Assembly (NCBI GenBank): GCA_001766655.1
Contig: MJCC01000001.1
Location: 639,215 to 687,966 of the forward strand
Source: Phytomonas francai
Taxonomy: Eukaryota > Euglenozoa > Kinetoplastea > Trypanosomatida > Trypanosomatidae
DNA length: 48,752 nt
Reading direction: 5' to 3'
Numbering within the stretch: the first letter of the stretch is position 1; each line of letters begins with the position of its first letter. This document shows, piece after piece, positions 1 through 9,308 of the stretch. The translations under genes and the position numbers were made by a program. Under the pieces are notes generated by a model that had not been told where the DNA came from, ran no database searches, and saw nothing but the letters and a program-made list of their open reading frames with translations.

Positions 1-865
1 GTTTGATTGATCAATAACTCGATACTTTAACATAGTTCACTATTATTGCTATTATTAATGCTTTTATAGGTTATTATTTCCATGATGTAACTCTGCGTGA
101 CGATAACTGTTTAACGCAGTTCAATAAAATGAAATGCGGTGTAGTAGGGATAAATGCAAAGACGTGTTCTATTAGTGAACTTTAATGAATTGTTTTTGTA
201 TTTATCTTGTTTTCCCCTACTTGGAGGGGATAGGGGCATATTAGGATTTATTACCGAATAAGCTATGAAGCGATTTTTTATAATATATGCACACTTTATT
301 GAGGCAAAATACGCTCAAGATGTCTCCACTTTTTTCGATCTCCAACCTTTATCTTTGTGTACACTCCTTTCTTTACTGGACGTTCTTTGAGATTTATTAA
401 TTTGGAAATGGGAACCCTCTTGTGTTTTTAAATCTTACTTTAAATTAAAGTTTTTAACAAACACGCAATATTCTTTTAATAAAGCGGTTCTAACAGTACA
501 TACTCAAAGAGGTATCCGAAAGGCATCACTTATTTAAATTGCCTAGAGAAATCGTGAATTTCCTTTATCACCGTTTACTGCATCAAGCTTTGCAGTAGTC
601 GCTTTTTGCCTTCTTAATTATTGATAACAGGCGGAGACTTTTTCTTTTAAGATTTTAAAAAATCCTTTCAGTCGTATCCTCAGATCAAGTGTTCCTTTAT
701 AAGAAATCTGATTGAGAGCCCTTTCACATTACAAATTTACTCAGGATAACTTTGCTCCAGGAACTAATTGCTTCATCTCCCTGTACTTCTTTTGAGGTTT
801 TCTTTTTTCTCCTCGTGTCCCCTATATTTTCCCATTGAATAGTAAAAATTAACAATAATAATAAA
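1..865. other. AT-rich spacer upstream of the first gene
   Basis: No credible ORF is seen on either strand. The stretch is AT-rich with short T and A runs, as expected for the 3' UTR of a gene off the left edge plus the leader of the next gene. The only recognisable element is the pyrimidine tract near its right end, listed separately. No tRNA-like cloverleaf or box elements were seen by eye. Confidence 0.6.
796..842 (+). promoter_or_regulatory. Polypyrimidine tract and AG, probable trans-splice acceptor for UBA4
   Basis: A T/C-rich run is followed by the first AG at 841-842, 24 bases before the ATG at 866. This is the layout used for spliced-leader addition in kinetoplastids. It supports the 866 start, because the next in-frame ATG (890) lies only eight codons further on. 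Confidence 0.5.
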
Positions 866-2428
866 ATGCAAACTCATTTTGAATCAGCGATGACCTCGCT
901 TACCACAGATGACATTGAGCGTTTCTCCAGACAGATGCTTTGCCATGGCATCGGTGCGGCCGGGATGTCGCGCATTCGCCAGACGCGCGTCGTCTGCGTT
1001 GGGGTGGGTGGCCTCGGCAGCACCGCGGCGCTCTACCTCGTCGCGGGCGGCATCGGGGCGCTCACGGTGGTCGACTTTGACGAGGTCGACTTGTCAAACA
1101 TGCACCGCCAGGTGATCCATACCTTCGATCGCATCGGTGAGCCCAAGGTGGTTAGCGCGAAGAAGGCCTGCCTCGCGATCAACCCCAAAGCCGCGGTGGA
1201 TGGAGTTCAGATGCGGCTCTCCGCCGACAACGCCGAGCGCGTGCTGCGTGGGGCGGATATCGTCGTGGACGCCTCAGACAACGTGGCGGCGCGGTATGTA
1301 GTCAACGACGCCTCGATGCGGCTTGGGAAGCCGCTGGTGAGCGGGAGCGCCGTGCGCTGGGATGGGCAGCTCTCCGTCTACGGCTACCAAAACGCGCCCT
1401 GCTACCGCTGCCTCTTCCCGCAGCCGCCGCCGGCGGAGATGGTGGAGAGCTGCGGGAACGTCGGGGTGATGGGGCCGGTCCCGGGCATGATCGGTTGCTT
1501 GCAAGCTCTTGAGGTGTTCAAGCTGGCGGCCCAGGTCGGGAACCCGCTCAGCGGCCGCATGCTCGTTTTCGACGGTCTCAGGATGACCATGAAGGTGGTG
1601 CAGCTTCGCTCGAAGAGGGCGGACTGCGCGGCGTGCGGCGAGGCCGCTCTCACCAACCGCGCGATCCCGTTTGCCGAGCTGATGCTACGGGAGCGCCCAG
1701 AGTACGACATGGCGTCGTGCGCGCCCGCTGGTGGGGCCGCCTTACCCGGAGGGGTCTGTGTTCCTCCGCAGACATTTTTCCAGCGATGGGGAGCGCATCA
1801 TCTTCCCCAACTGCAAGAATCGCTGGCAGGTGCAGAGTCAGGGGATCTACGTTGTGCGACTCATGCCCTTTCAGCGGAGAACACTGCCCTGTTTGAGGGG
1901 TGCGATGGGGCGATTCGGGACTGTACCTCACCCTGGACATTGTGCATTGACGTGCGGCCGCGACAACAGTACGACATGGTTCACCTGCCACAGACTTTTT
2001 CGCTGCCTCTAAGTGACCTTCAGCAGTGGGATACCGAGGGTAAAATTCGGGAACAGTTTACAAAGTTTGTGAGAGCTTGCATGAGAACTAGCACTTCATG
2101 TGTGGGGACTATGAAGCAGGAAAAATGTGAAGTGCAAATGGAGCCAAAGGGTAGCGTTCCATGCATGTTTTCCTCGACCAACAGTATTGAAAGCTGTGAG
2201 ATATTTATTATTTGCCGCCGCGGCGCATCGTCTGTGAAAGCGATGCATCTACTTTTAAAAATAGCAACATCACGGGACGATGGTTTGATATTAATTGATT
2301 CTGTGACTGAAGGGTCTCATACAGATCAGAAGGCGACTCCAAACCAAATAAAAGCATTTCTTCGCAACGTGAATGGTGGCCTTAACGCTTACCACAGAGA
2401 AGTAGATTCCGAATTCCCCTTTTATTGA
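866..2428 (+). CDS. UBA4: E1-like adenylyltransferase/sulfurtransferase with C-terminal rhodanese domain (Uba4/MOCS3)
   Basis: Activates the ubiquitin-like carriers Urm1 and/or MOCS2A by adenylation and transfers sulfur to them, feeding tRNA wobble-uridine thiolation and possibly molybdopterin synthesis. The ThiF/MoeB-type E1 fold spans about residues 15-255. It has the nucleotide-binding GVGGLG at 46-51, a probable catalytic Cys196 in the crossover loop, and two zinc Cys pairs (C179/C182 and C254/C257). The C-terminal rhodanese domain (about 355-515) has the IDVRP entry motif and an active-site loop CRRGASS with Cys450, the expected sulfur carrier. At 520 residues it is longer than human MOCS3 (about 460). 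The excess lies in a poorly conserved linker (about 265-350) and a Cys-rich insertion inside the rhodanese domain (about 398-445). It is the first gene of the plus cluster. The family is certain; use of the molybdenum branch is inference. Confidence 0.93.
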   Translation: MQTHFESAMTSLTTDDIERFSRQMLCHGIGAAGMSRIRQTRVVCVGVGGLGSTAALYLVAGGIGALTVVDFDEVDLSNMHRQVIHTFDRIGEPKVVSAKKACLAINPKAAVDGVQMRLSADNAERVLRGADIVVDASDNVAARYVVNDASMRLGKPLVSGSAVRWDGQLSVYGYQNAPCYRCLFPQPPPAEMVESCGNVGVMGPVPGMIGCLQALEVFKLAAQVGNPLSGRMLVFDGLRMTMKVVQLRSKRADCAACGEAALTNRAIPFAELMLRERPEYDMASCAPAGGAALPGGVCVPPQTFFQRWGAHHLPQLQESLAGAESGDLRCATHALSAENTALFEGCDGAIRDCTSPWTLCIDVRPRQQYDMVHLPQTFSLPLSDLQQWDTEGKIREQFTKFVRACMRTSTSCVGTMKQEKCEVQMEPKGSVPCMFSSTNSIESCEIFIICRRGASSVKAMHLLLKIATSRDDGLILIDSVTEGSHTDQKATPNQIKAFLRNVNGGLNAYHREVDSEFPFY

Positions 2429-2829
2429 CATCACTATTGGGCAATAACTCAACAAGTCGATTTAAATGGTAAGCAAGAACAGTCCTCGCCTCCCTCCTCC
2501 CCCTTCCTATACACAGACCTTGTTGTTGTCGACGTTCAAGGCTCTTGTCACAAGCTGAATTCAAAACGAAACCTAATCACTCTTATACTTGTTTTTGCTT
2601 ATTTATTTATCTCCTATGTGACTGGAATAATAATGGAAATTTGAAAAAATTCTTAAAATTGAATTAGTAATTCTTGTCTTACTTGCTTACTAATTTCGAT
2701 GGAAATGGGCCAGTACTTCTGAAAACTGATTTCATTACTCGCCTATTTTTTTTTATTTGAGTATTGATGTTTTCCGTCTTTTCTTTCTCAAAGGACAAGC
2801 CAGGGAAAAAAAAGTCTTTTAACAAAATA
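2429..2829. other. Spacer between UBA4 and the first Mex67-like gene
   Basis: AT-rich UTR sequence with no credible ORF. It includes the T-rich stretch and pyrimidine tract used as the splice signal of the next gene. Confidence 0.6.
2770..2793 (+). promoter_or_regulatory. Pyrimidine tract and AG that decide the start of the next gene
   Basis: A nearly pure pyrimidine run (2770-2789) ends in CAAAG with the AG at 2792-2793. The frame is open through it: an in-frame ATG at 2767 and a TTG at 2764 lie before the tract. If splicing occurs here, those codons are removed from the mRNA and the first usable ATG is 2830. Confidence 0.6.
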
Positions 2830-4401
2830 ATGAGTCGTCCGTATAATAAAAAACGTGGTGGTGGCGGCTTCCACAGCTCTCCACCCTATGGACGCGCGAA
2901 CAACGGTGTGGTGAGTACGCATCCTGGAGCGCCCAACCGTGTGGAATACCGTGGAAATCATCAGCACGGTAATCGCCGTGGTGGCAGGTATGGAGGGGCA
3001 CGAGGGGGTAGTGATGGAATCGGGGATAGCCATATTGCGGGAGTCATGAAAACGCTCCTTACTCTTCTATTTGAAAAGTCGACCGGCTGCTTTAATGCGG
3101 AAACTGGGATGCTTAACATATCCGACATGCGTGGTAGCCCTGATCTTGCGTCAGCATCTAAGAGTGTGGATTTCAACAATGTCGCGTTTTGTCGATGTAT
3201 CGCAGAGGTTTTGCGCAAACAATTTGGTAACCAAATTCGCTTCATAGACCTCAGCAACAACCAGATTCGCAGGCTGACACCCTTCCTCCAGGCGTTGATG
3301 GAAGTCAACATTCATACCAACATCGCCGCCATCAACGCAGCTAACAACGCCATTGATGACCTTTCCTTCCTTGGGCAGCTCAAGGAGTTCTCATTGCTCA
3401 CTGAGGTGCTTCTCACGAACAATCCCGTAACAAACCACAAGGACTACCGCGGTCAAATCCTTCGGACGCTGTCGAATTTGACTATGCTTGATGCTGAACC
3501 TGTCAAACGAAACCTGCTGATGCTCCCCAACCCCTTGCGTTCACCTCAGCAAAATGAACTTCATTTACAAGTTCTGGATTATCTCAATCGCAACCTACTG
3601 TCTGTGATGAACTGTGGTGAAATTGAACAGATCGTTCCGCTGTATGCGCAAGGGGCAACGGCGCTGTCCATAAGCCAGAACGATGTGCTCTGTTCATCCC
3701 GGCTGCCCGTTAATGCAGTCTGCCGCACGGTCGACCTTTCAAAGGCTATGCGAAATACCATGCAGGCTGATCTTTCTGCGGCGCGAAAAGCCATCAATTG
3801 GCGAAATCTTGTGAGTAATATTTCTTCCATGCGTAATGTAGCCCAAAACCCGGCGGAAATTAGAAGCTATCTCAGGGCATTTTGCGCCCTTGGTTCGAGT
3901 CCAAGTTTACAGTTTCATCAACTCATCAGCTCGAGCGCGTCGGTGAGTGTGTTGGAGCATGAGGTGAAGACGCGCATGTACGTGGTAACCCTCCACGGAA
4001 GGATGAAATATTTGTGGAACCCGATCGACCCCTCCACCGGCAACCGCGTCTTTCCCGAGGGAAAAGAACCCTTCGTGCCGCGCCATTTTGACCGTACGAT
4101 CGTGATGGTGGATACAAACAACACGGTAAGCATCACAAATGACATGATTTTCTGCCGCCCTGATCACAGCGTGCTGCTTGATGACGATAATTCGCTCTTC
4201 TTCGCGGACAGCGACGACCGTGTGGAGCAGATGCGGCGGAAGCTGCTCCCCGGCGCCAACTGCGAGGTGATGAAGCACCTCGTCCTCAGCTCCCAAAGCG
4301 ACTACGTGCTGCAGAACTTGGTGCAACAGATCCTGCAACTGGGGCCCCCACCAGAATCCCTCCACTCGGTAGAGGCTGTGAAGAATATGTTGCAGCTTTA
4401 G
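2830..4401 (+). CDS. Mex67/NXF1-family mRNA export factor, RGG-rich paralogue without CCCH finger
   Basis: Likely a nuclear mRNA/ribosome export receptor. The 523-residue product starts with a Gly/Arg/His-rich low-complexity segment (about 1-75) with RGG-like repeats. Next comes a conserved helical block, then leucine-rich repeats (about 133-225, with DLSNN and LLTNNPV), then an NTF2-like domain (about 243-445). The NTF2-like domain contains the NXF1-type stretch in which FDRTIVMV precedes a conserved ND. A weak helical tail takes the place of the TAP-C/UBA domain. ATG 2830 is chosen because the upstream in-frame ATG lies before the pyrimidine tract, and because the peptide from 2830 (M-S-R-PYNK) matches the start of the next gene (M-P-Q-PYNK). 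It is a tandem paralogue of 7392-9308, sharing the block VMKT-L-FFEK. Trypanosomes are known to have Mex67 and Mex67b; this is the better candidate for the b form, but that assignment is inference. Confidence 0.85.
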   Translation: MSRPYNKKRGGGGFHSSPPYGRANNGVVSTHPGAPNRVEYRGNHQHGNRRGGRYGGARGGSDGIGDSHIAGVMKTLLTLLFEKSTGCFNAETGMLNISDMRGSPDLASASKSVDFNNVAFCRCIAEVLRKQFGNQIRFIDLSNNQIRRLTPFLQALMEVNIHTNIAAINAANNAIDDLSFLGQLKEFSLLTEVLLTNNPVTNHKDYRGQILRTLSNLTMLDAEPVKRNLLMLPNPLRSPQQNELHLQVLDYLNRNLLSVMNCGEIEQIVPLYAQGATALSISQNDVLCSSRLPVNAVCRTVDLSKAMRNTMQADLSAARKAINWRNLVSNISSMRNVAQNPAEIRSYLRAFCALGSSPSLQFHQLISSSASVSVLEHEVKTRMYVVTLHGRMKYLWNPIDPSTGNRVFPEGKEPFVPRHFDRTIVMVDTNNTVSITNDMIFCRPDHSVLLDDDNSLFFADSDDRVEQMRRKLLPGANCEVMKHLVLSSQSDYVLQNLVQQILQLGPPPESLHSVEAVKNMLQL

Positions 4402-4661
4402 AATTCAAGCTTGACTCGTTGATTGGTTGTTCCTAACATCACCGTCTTTTGAGATAGTTTGCAAAATCTGTCGGTTTTATTGTCGACACATTGCTTGCAA
4501 GAGCCACAATATTGATAAGGAGGTATTCAAAAAAATGTTTGCAACAAAGGTGATGAGTATGGACGGAAGCACTAAACCGTGGCGGAAGAATCGATCGGAA
4601 TGTTAACCGCGAATTTTTGTTTTTATTTGTTGAGATTCGACTACTATATCCCACAACTGCA

Positions 4662-4664
<3 letters not shown>

Positions 4665-4700
<36 letters not shown>
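4665..4700. repeat. (AT)n microsatellite, 18 units
   Basis: A perfect AT dinucleotide run of 36 bases lies in the spacer 3' of the first Mex67-like gene. No function can be assigned from the sequence. Confidence 0.95.
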
Positions 4701-4702
<2 letters not shown>

Positions 4703-7336
4703 ATCATGTTTTTTTGCTTTTGTGTAAGCCCATATCCTGTGAGGTCTAGAATGGGATTGCTTGAAAAAATTGTAATTGCCGCGCAGCATGTTACTTCTAG
4801 TATAATATATAGAGTTTATGTGTTGGTTACTGTAGTGTTGGAGTCGAACTTACAATAAAATTAAGGTAATGATACTAACAGAATTGATATGTATTGTTAA
4901 TTTTAGAAGAAAAATATTATTTCAAGTGCATTTGATAAAAATACGTATCAATATTTAATCATAAATGGCCATGAACTGGTACGTCATAACACCAAGCCTT
5001 ATGATGGAGCAAAAACTCTCTCTTATTCAAAGTGGAGAGCGGATAAGAAAAAGGCGAACAACAAAAGTTAATGCAAAGAAGGGAACAAATTGTGAGAAAC
5101 CGAGCCTTATTGAGCTAATTTTAACAGTACCACAAAACATTGAAATATTCAAAAATGTTTTTAAGCATTTTCCAGTATTTCGTCCTAAAAAAGGACTGGG
5201 GTTCAATATTGCCTTCCCTCCTTATCCCCACCACCAGTAGAGAACTTGTCCCTCAATCCTATCGAAGAATGCTAAAGAGCCATCTTCGAATGAAACTAGA
5301 TCATAACGCATACATATATACGTGCAAACATATGTGATGAAAGCTAATGGTCCTCGGGGAAATTTTTCGCCATGAAACATTTTTACATCTCAAAATACCA
5401 TTTCATAGTGTACTTTGCACACCTCAATAAGGAGGTGGGTGGTAAAGAGAGGGAAAAAATGGCAATATACGTATGAAAATAGATAATTAGGTTCTAATTT
5501 GGATAGTTAGTGCCATAGTAGCTTACTATGATTCTTATTGCTCGTCTTTCTAGATGTCCCTCTTTCATTATACTATGGTTGTTCTTTTCTAATCCTCTCC
5601 TCATTATCTCAAGTCTTTGGGTTATTGGCGCCAGGTCTATGTCGGATGAGAAAGGTGAATTCCCCCCTTTTCCGACGCATTTTGTCTGACCAATAAGCCA
5701 CAACCTGAAACTACAAATATCTTCTTCATCTTTCTCTCTTTTTTAAAATTTTCACAGCAGATGATGACAAGCCAAGCTTAAGTATTACGTTTGTTAAGCA
5801 ACCCATGCAGTTAACAGTCAAGTCTTGATGAATCTCATAGGCCCGTCTGTTTCTTTATTTTTTCAATAATTTTTATTATTATCTCAGATATCGAGATGTT
5901 TACTCATTGCGAAAGGGGCAAAATAATTGGATTACTGTAGATGATATTCTCCTCGTTTATCTAAAAGAACAACACAGCAGCTGTTTCTTAGATCATCAGC
6001 GGGAAAAAAATGTTTCCTTTCATTATTGAGCATATATACGATGTGAATATATGTTTGTATTGTACTCTATTGCAATATTAGATTGCGATGTGGGTACGCA
6101 TCTATTACGCAGGAACTCACGCAACTAGTGTAACTATATTTAATACAAACACACACTCACATTCACACATACTAAGACGCATACGCGAGGTTTATCCGAA
6201 GTATGCCTTAAATAGTGTCAAATTGTGTGAAATATTTTCCCCCTCGGCTGATGTTTACGTGATCGTGTGCATCAAAAAGGAAATGTTTCTTTGGACTCTT
6301 TCGTTTAACATGTAGCCTAAATATTTCGCCATCAGATTCTGCTGATCCTAAACAGGCGAGGTGTTTGGTCGATTCATATTAAGTACAATGAGAGGTGATC
6401 TTTTGATTTCCTATACACCTCTGTAATTCCTTCTAAAACTTTATTTCATTTGATATACATATATTAATCTAAAATTCTATTCATCTCTGAAACATCAGGC
6501 CAAACCAAAAACAGCCGATAAGTACCTTCAGTAAATAGAATTCCCTATGTTAACATATTTTTTCGCATTCATTGTATGCTACTCTATATAAGGGGTTATT
6601 GAACAGGGAATACGTGAATATATATAACAGGGCCAGTTCATGTAATTTACCATTTTACCAAAAGGAGGCAACAAAATGCTCTATCATTTTTAAAAAGTAG
6701 TAGTTTCCTCTCAGTATTTTCTCGTTTTTTGACTACATAATATCATATCGTCTCTAAGGGTTATGCTTCTTTGAACATTAGGTCGTAAAAGCGACTGTTG
6801 GTGGTTTCCTTTATACTTTCTCTTTCCGGTATTTTTCCTCTTCAGATCATTATCATGACTATTTAATGAAATGAATAGTGTGGGTATGTTTTTTTTTTGT
6901 ACTGGCTGACTGATATTAAAACAATGTTTTTCGAAAAGTCAAAGAGTGAAAAAAGAACAATCACTTTTGTGGACATTGAATTCTACTTTCCACCGTCATT
7001 TCGTAGTACGCCAAGATCGCTGATATTCGTATCTACTCCCCCCCCCCCCTTGGCGTTTATTCATCCCATTACACAAGGATGGGAGGGGTCTAAAAAAAAG
7101 GAATAATGAAGTTTAACAACAGCCATGTAAAACTTAACACTAATCTTTGGGATTCCACTTCGAGCTCGTTTTGATCGCATACGGATACGCATCTGTGATA
7201 AAATTATTTTTTACTTGAAGTGATATTCTTTTCCCCTACACACTATTTAGAAATAACGATTGTTTCGCCTCATTCTGATTGGCTGTCTGTTTTGCTCAGT
7301 TTACGGAGTAGCCTAGTATGATATTTCGAGGAAACC

Positions 7337-7384
7337 TTTTTTCACCTCTTTTTTATCCCCCCTTTGCTGCCTGACTTGTTGAAG
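7337..7384 (+). promoter_or_regulatory. Polypyrimidine tract and AG, probable trans-splice acceptor for MEX67
   Basis: A T/C-rich run including a C6 stretch is followed by AG at 7383-7384, only seven bases before the ATG at 7392. The short predicted 5' UTR supports 7392 as the start. Confidence 0.5.
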
Positions 7385-7391
7385 TTTCCTA

Positions 7392-9308
7392 ATGCCTCAA
7401 CCTTACAATAAGGATAGTGGAAAGAGGAGCGCGGCCAAGAATTATTCTAAACCTTGTAAATACTTTCAGCGAGGCCGCTGCACGAACTCCCGGTGTCCTT
7501 ACCTGCATGTGCACTCCAACTCACTTGCTAAACCCTTAGGCACGAATTCGAAAGAGGGTGCCACAATTCCCCGTGGCGTTGGCACGGATGTCATGAAAAC
7601 CATGTTAAAGCTTTTCTTCGAAAAGCAGCAAAACGTCATTTACGACGTGGAGCGGGGCTTGTTGGACCTGTCCCATATGACCCAGCACGAGGACCTCCGG
7701 GACGTTTCCTCCAGCATCAACTTCAACACGAGACCCTTCTGCGAGGCGGTGTGTCACTGCGTCCGCGAGCTCGTCCTGCCCCCGCCTGCCGCGCTGCGCT
7801 TCGAGGGGAATCGCATCGCCACGCTGGCCAACCTCGCCGCTGCGATGCGTGGGGCAGGGATCGACACCAACCTCTGCGCCCTCTCTCTCGCGGAGAACGA
7901 ACTGCGAACAGTGGACGCCCTGCGCGCGTTCGGGCCCTTCGCGCGGCTGGCAGAGCTGCGGCTCGAGGGAAATCCTGTCGCGGGGCTGCCCGGCTATCGC
8001 CTGGGCGTCGCCGCGGAGATACCCTCACTGCGCGTATTGGACGGCGCGAGCACCGCAGACCCCCCGCTCGGCCTGCCGTGGCCGCGGCCGACCGGCCCCA
8101 CCACCTTTGCCGTCGAGGGGAACTTGGAAGGGGGCTCCGCCAGCCCCTTGGGGGAGGTCTATGCACTAGCTTCTTCCCCCCTCTCGGTCCTTGGCATTCT
8201 CGAAAAAAGTATTTTGAAGTTTCTTTGCATGGACGTGTTCGGTCCTCTTGAATACGATGCAATTCCCGCAGGTGGTGGTGGTCGTGGTCGTGGCAGTGTT
8301 AATGAGTTAGCAGAGGTATACGCCCTTCATGCAACTCTTTCACTGAGCCTCTCCTGCCCAGAAGCAGCAGTGGCGACCCCTTTGAAAAGCTCAAGCGGGC
8401 AGAAAGCATCCATGGATCGTACGGTTATTCGCGAAATCGTGGGCCTCCGCATGCGACAGACAGAATGCGATCACAACCTCATCCATGGGGTGCGCTCGAC
8501 ACGGGTGGCCGTCGGTCGCGTGCACGTGTGCGCGCAACTCGAGCACTGGCTATATCCCCCAAGCTTCGAGGTTAAGCACTACGTGCACTCGAGCATAAAT
8601 GTGGTGAACCTCGGTATCGGCGAAAGCTCTGACGGGGTGGCGGTGGTGACGGTGCACGGTGTCATGGCGTGGAGGCACCGCACCGCGGGCCCAAAGAGTG
8701 AGAATAGCGGTGGGTCCAACAGTGACGCGCTCGTTATATTGCGCAACTTCACGCGTAGTTTCACCATCGTGCCACTGTCACAGTTAAGCGTCGATGATTT
8801 AGCCCGTGGAAACGTCCCGGCAGAGGGTGGGTGGGTTGTTCTGAACGACATGATCACTTTGCTGCCCTTTGCACCGGGTGAGGACGATGACACGCATGAA
8901 TCGCCGCCCCACGCCATAGCTGTTCTTTTTGGTGAGAAGGTGCACGCACAAAGGGTCCTTTTCAGCCCTGTGGTGGACTCCCACAGGGCCTACCGTTTCA
9001 GCCGCCGCTTCGACGTTCCAGTGTCGGTGGTTAAAGTGCTATGTGCGTTTGTACACAATGACCTGGAGTTGGTTGAGATCCTCACAGACCTCAGCGGCGT
9101 TCCCCTGAGTGTCTTCCAGCAACTCGCTGCTCTCGTCGAACAGGACCCCGTCGCGGCGGTCTTTCTATGCCGTTTAGAGAAGCGTTACGATGTTCAGCCC
9201 GATGCAGGGGTTGAGGTTCTGAAAAGGTACGAAATGAACTGGGAAGCGATTCGAAGCTCCATGGAGGCATCAGCCCCCGCGCTCACAAGTACTAGCCTTC
9301 TGACATGA
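7392..9308 (+). CDS. MEX67: Mex67/NXF1-family mRNA export factor with N-terminal CCCH zinc finger
   Basis: The 638-residue product opens with a basic segment and a CCCH zinc finger (C22, C30, C35, H39; spacing C-x7-C-x4-C-x3-H). A CCCH finger at this position is a known hallmark of the trypanosome Mex67 nuclear mRNA export receptor, which docks at nuclear pore FG repeats with Mtr2. It then has the family's conserved helical block (about 60-125), leucine-rich repeats (about 135-217), an NTF2-like domain (about 265-500, with FTRSFTIVP and a later LND) and a C-terminal helical region (about 540-630) whose last helices resemble a TAP-C/UBA fold. A Gly/Arg-rich insertion sits inside the NTF2-like part near residues 295-303. 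Codons at about 7740-8160 are much more GC-rich than the rest of the gene. The family is certain; TAP-C is tentative. Confidence 0.9.
   Translation: MPQPYNKDSGKRSAAKNYSKPCKYFQRGRCTNSRCPYLHVHSNSLAKPLGTNSKEGATIPRGVGTDVMKTMLKLFFEKQQNVIYDVERGLLDLSHMTQHEDLRDVSSSINFNTRPFCEAVCHCVRELVLPPPAALRFEGNRIATLANLAAAMRGAGIDTNLCALSLAENELRTVDALRAFGPFARLAELRLEGNPVAGLPGYRLGVAAEIPSLRVLDGASTADPPLGLPWPRPTGPTTFAVEGNLEGGSASPLGEVYALASSPLSVLGILEKSILKFLCMDVFGPLEYDAIPAGGGGRGRGSVNELAEVYALHATLSLSLSCPEAAVATPLKSSSGQKASMDRTVIREIVGLRMRQTECDHNLIHGVRSTRVAVGRVHVCAQLEHWLYPPSFEVKHYVHSSINVVNLGIGESSDGVAVVTVHGVMAWRHRTAGPKSENSGGSNSDALVILRNFTRSFTIVPLSQLSVDDLARGNVPAEGGWVVLNDMITLLPFAPGEDDDTHESPPHAIAVLFGEKVHAQRVLFSPVVDSHRAYRFSRRFDVPVSVVKVLCAFVHNDLELVEILTDLSGVPLSVFQQLAALVEQDPVAAVFLCRLEKRYDVQPDAGVEVLKRYEMNWEAIRSSMEASAPALTSTSLLT

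Larger units (their letters stand above)
4402..7391. other. Three-kilobase spacer without a convincing gene
   Basis: The largest gene-free gap in the window, AT-rich, and positioned between the two Mex67 paralogues. Small open frames (such as 4965-5240 plus and 5494-5703 minus) have no recognisable domain and fit chance. It contains an (AT)n microsatellite, a C12 run near 7038 and the splice signal of the next gene. Isolated box C-like motifs occur at 4550, 5334 and 5761, but without a matching D box at snoRNA spacing. Confidence 0.5.

Noticed and set aside
1731..2012. Alternative plus-strand frame in the UBA4 linker that looks fairly protein-like, raising the idea of paired frameshifts
   Set aside because: The main frame is continuous, leads correctly from the E1 domain into the rhodanese domain, and has normal codon use. 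Kept only as a point to check in orthologues.
4550..5767. Box C-like motifs (RTGATGA) suggesting C/D snoRNAs at 4550, 5334 and 5761
   Set aside because: No CTGA box D with flanking complementarity at the right distance; such heptamers are expected by chance in AT-rich sequence.
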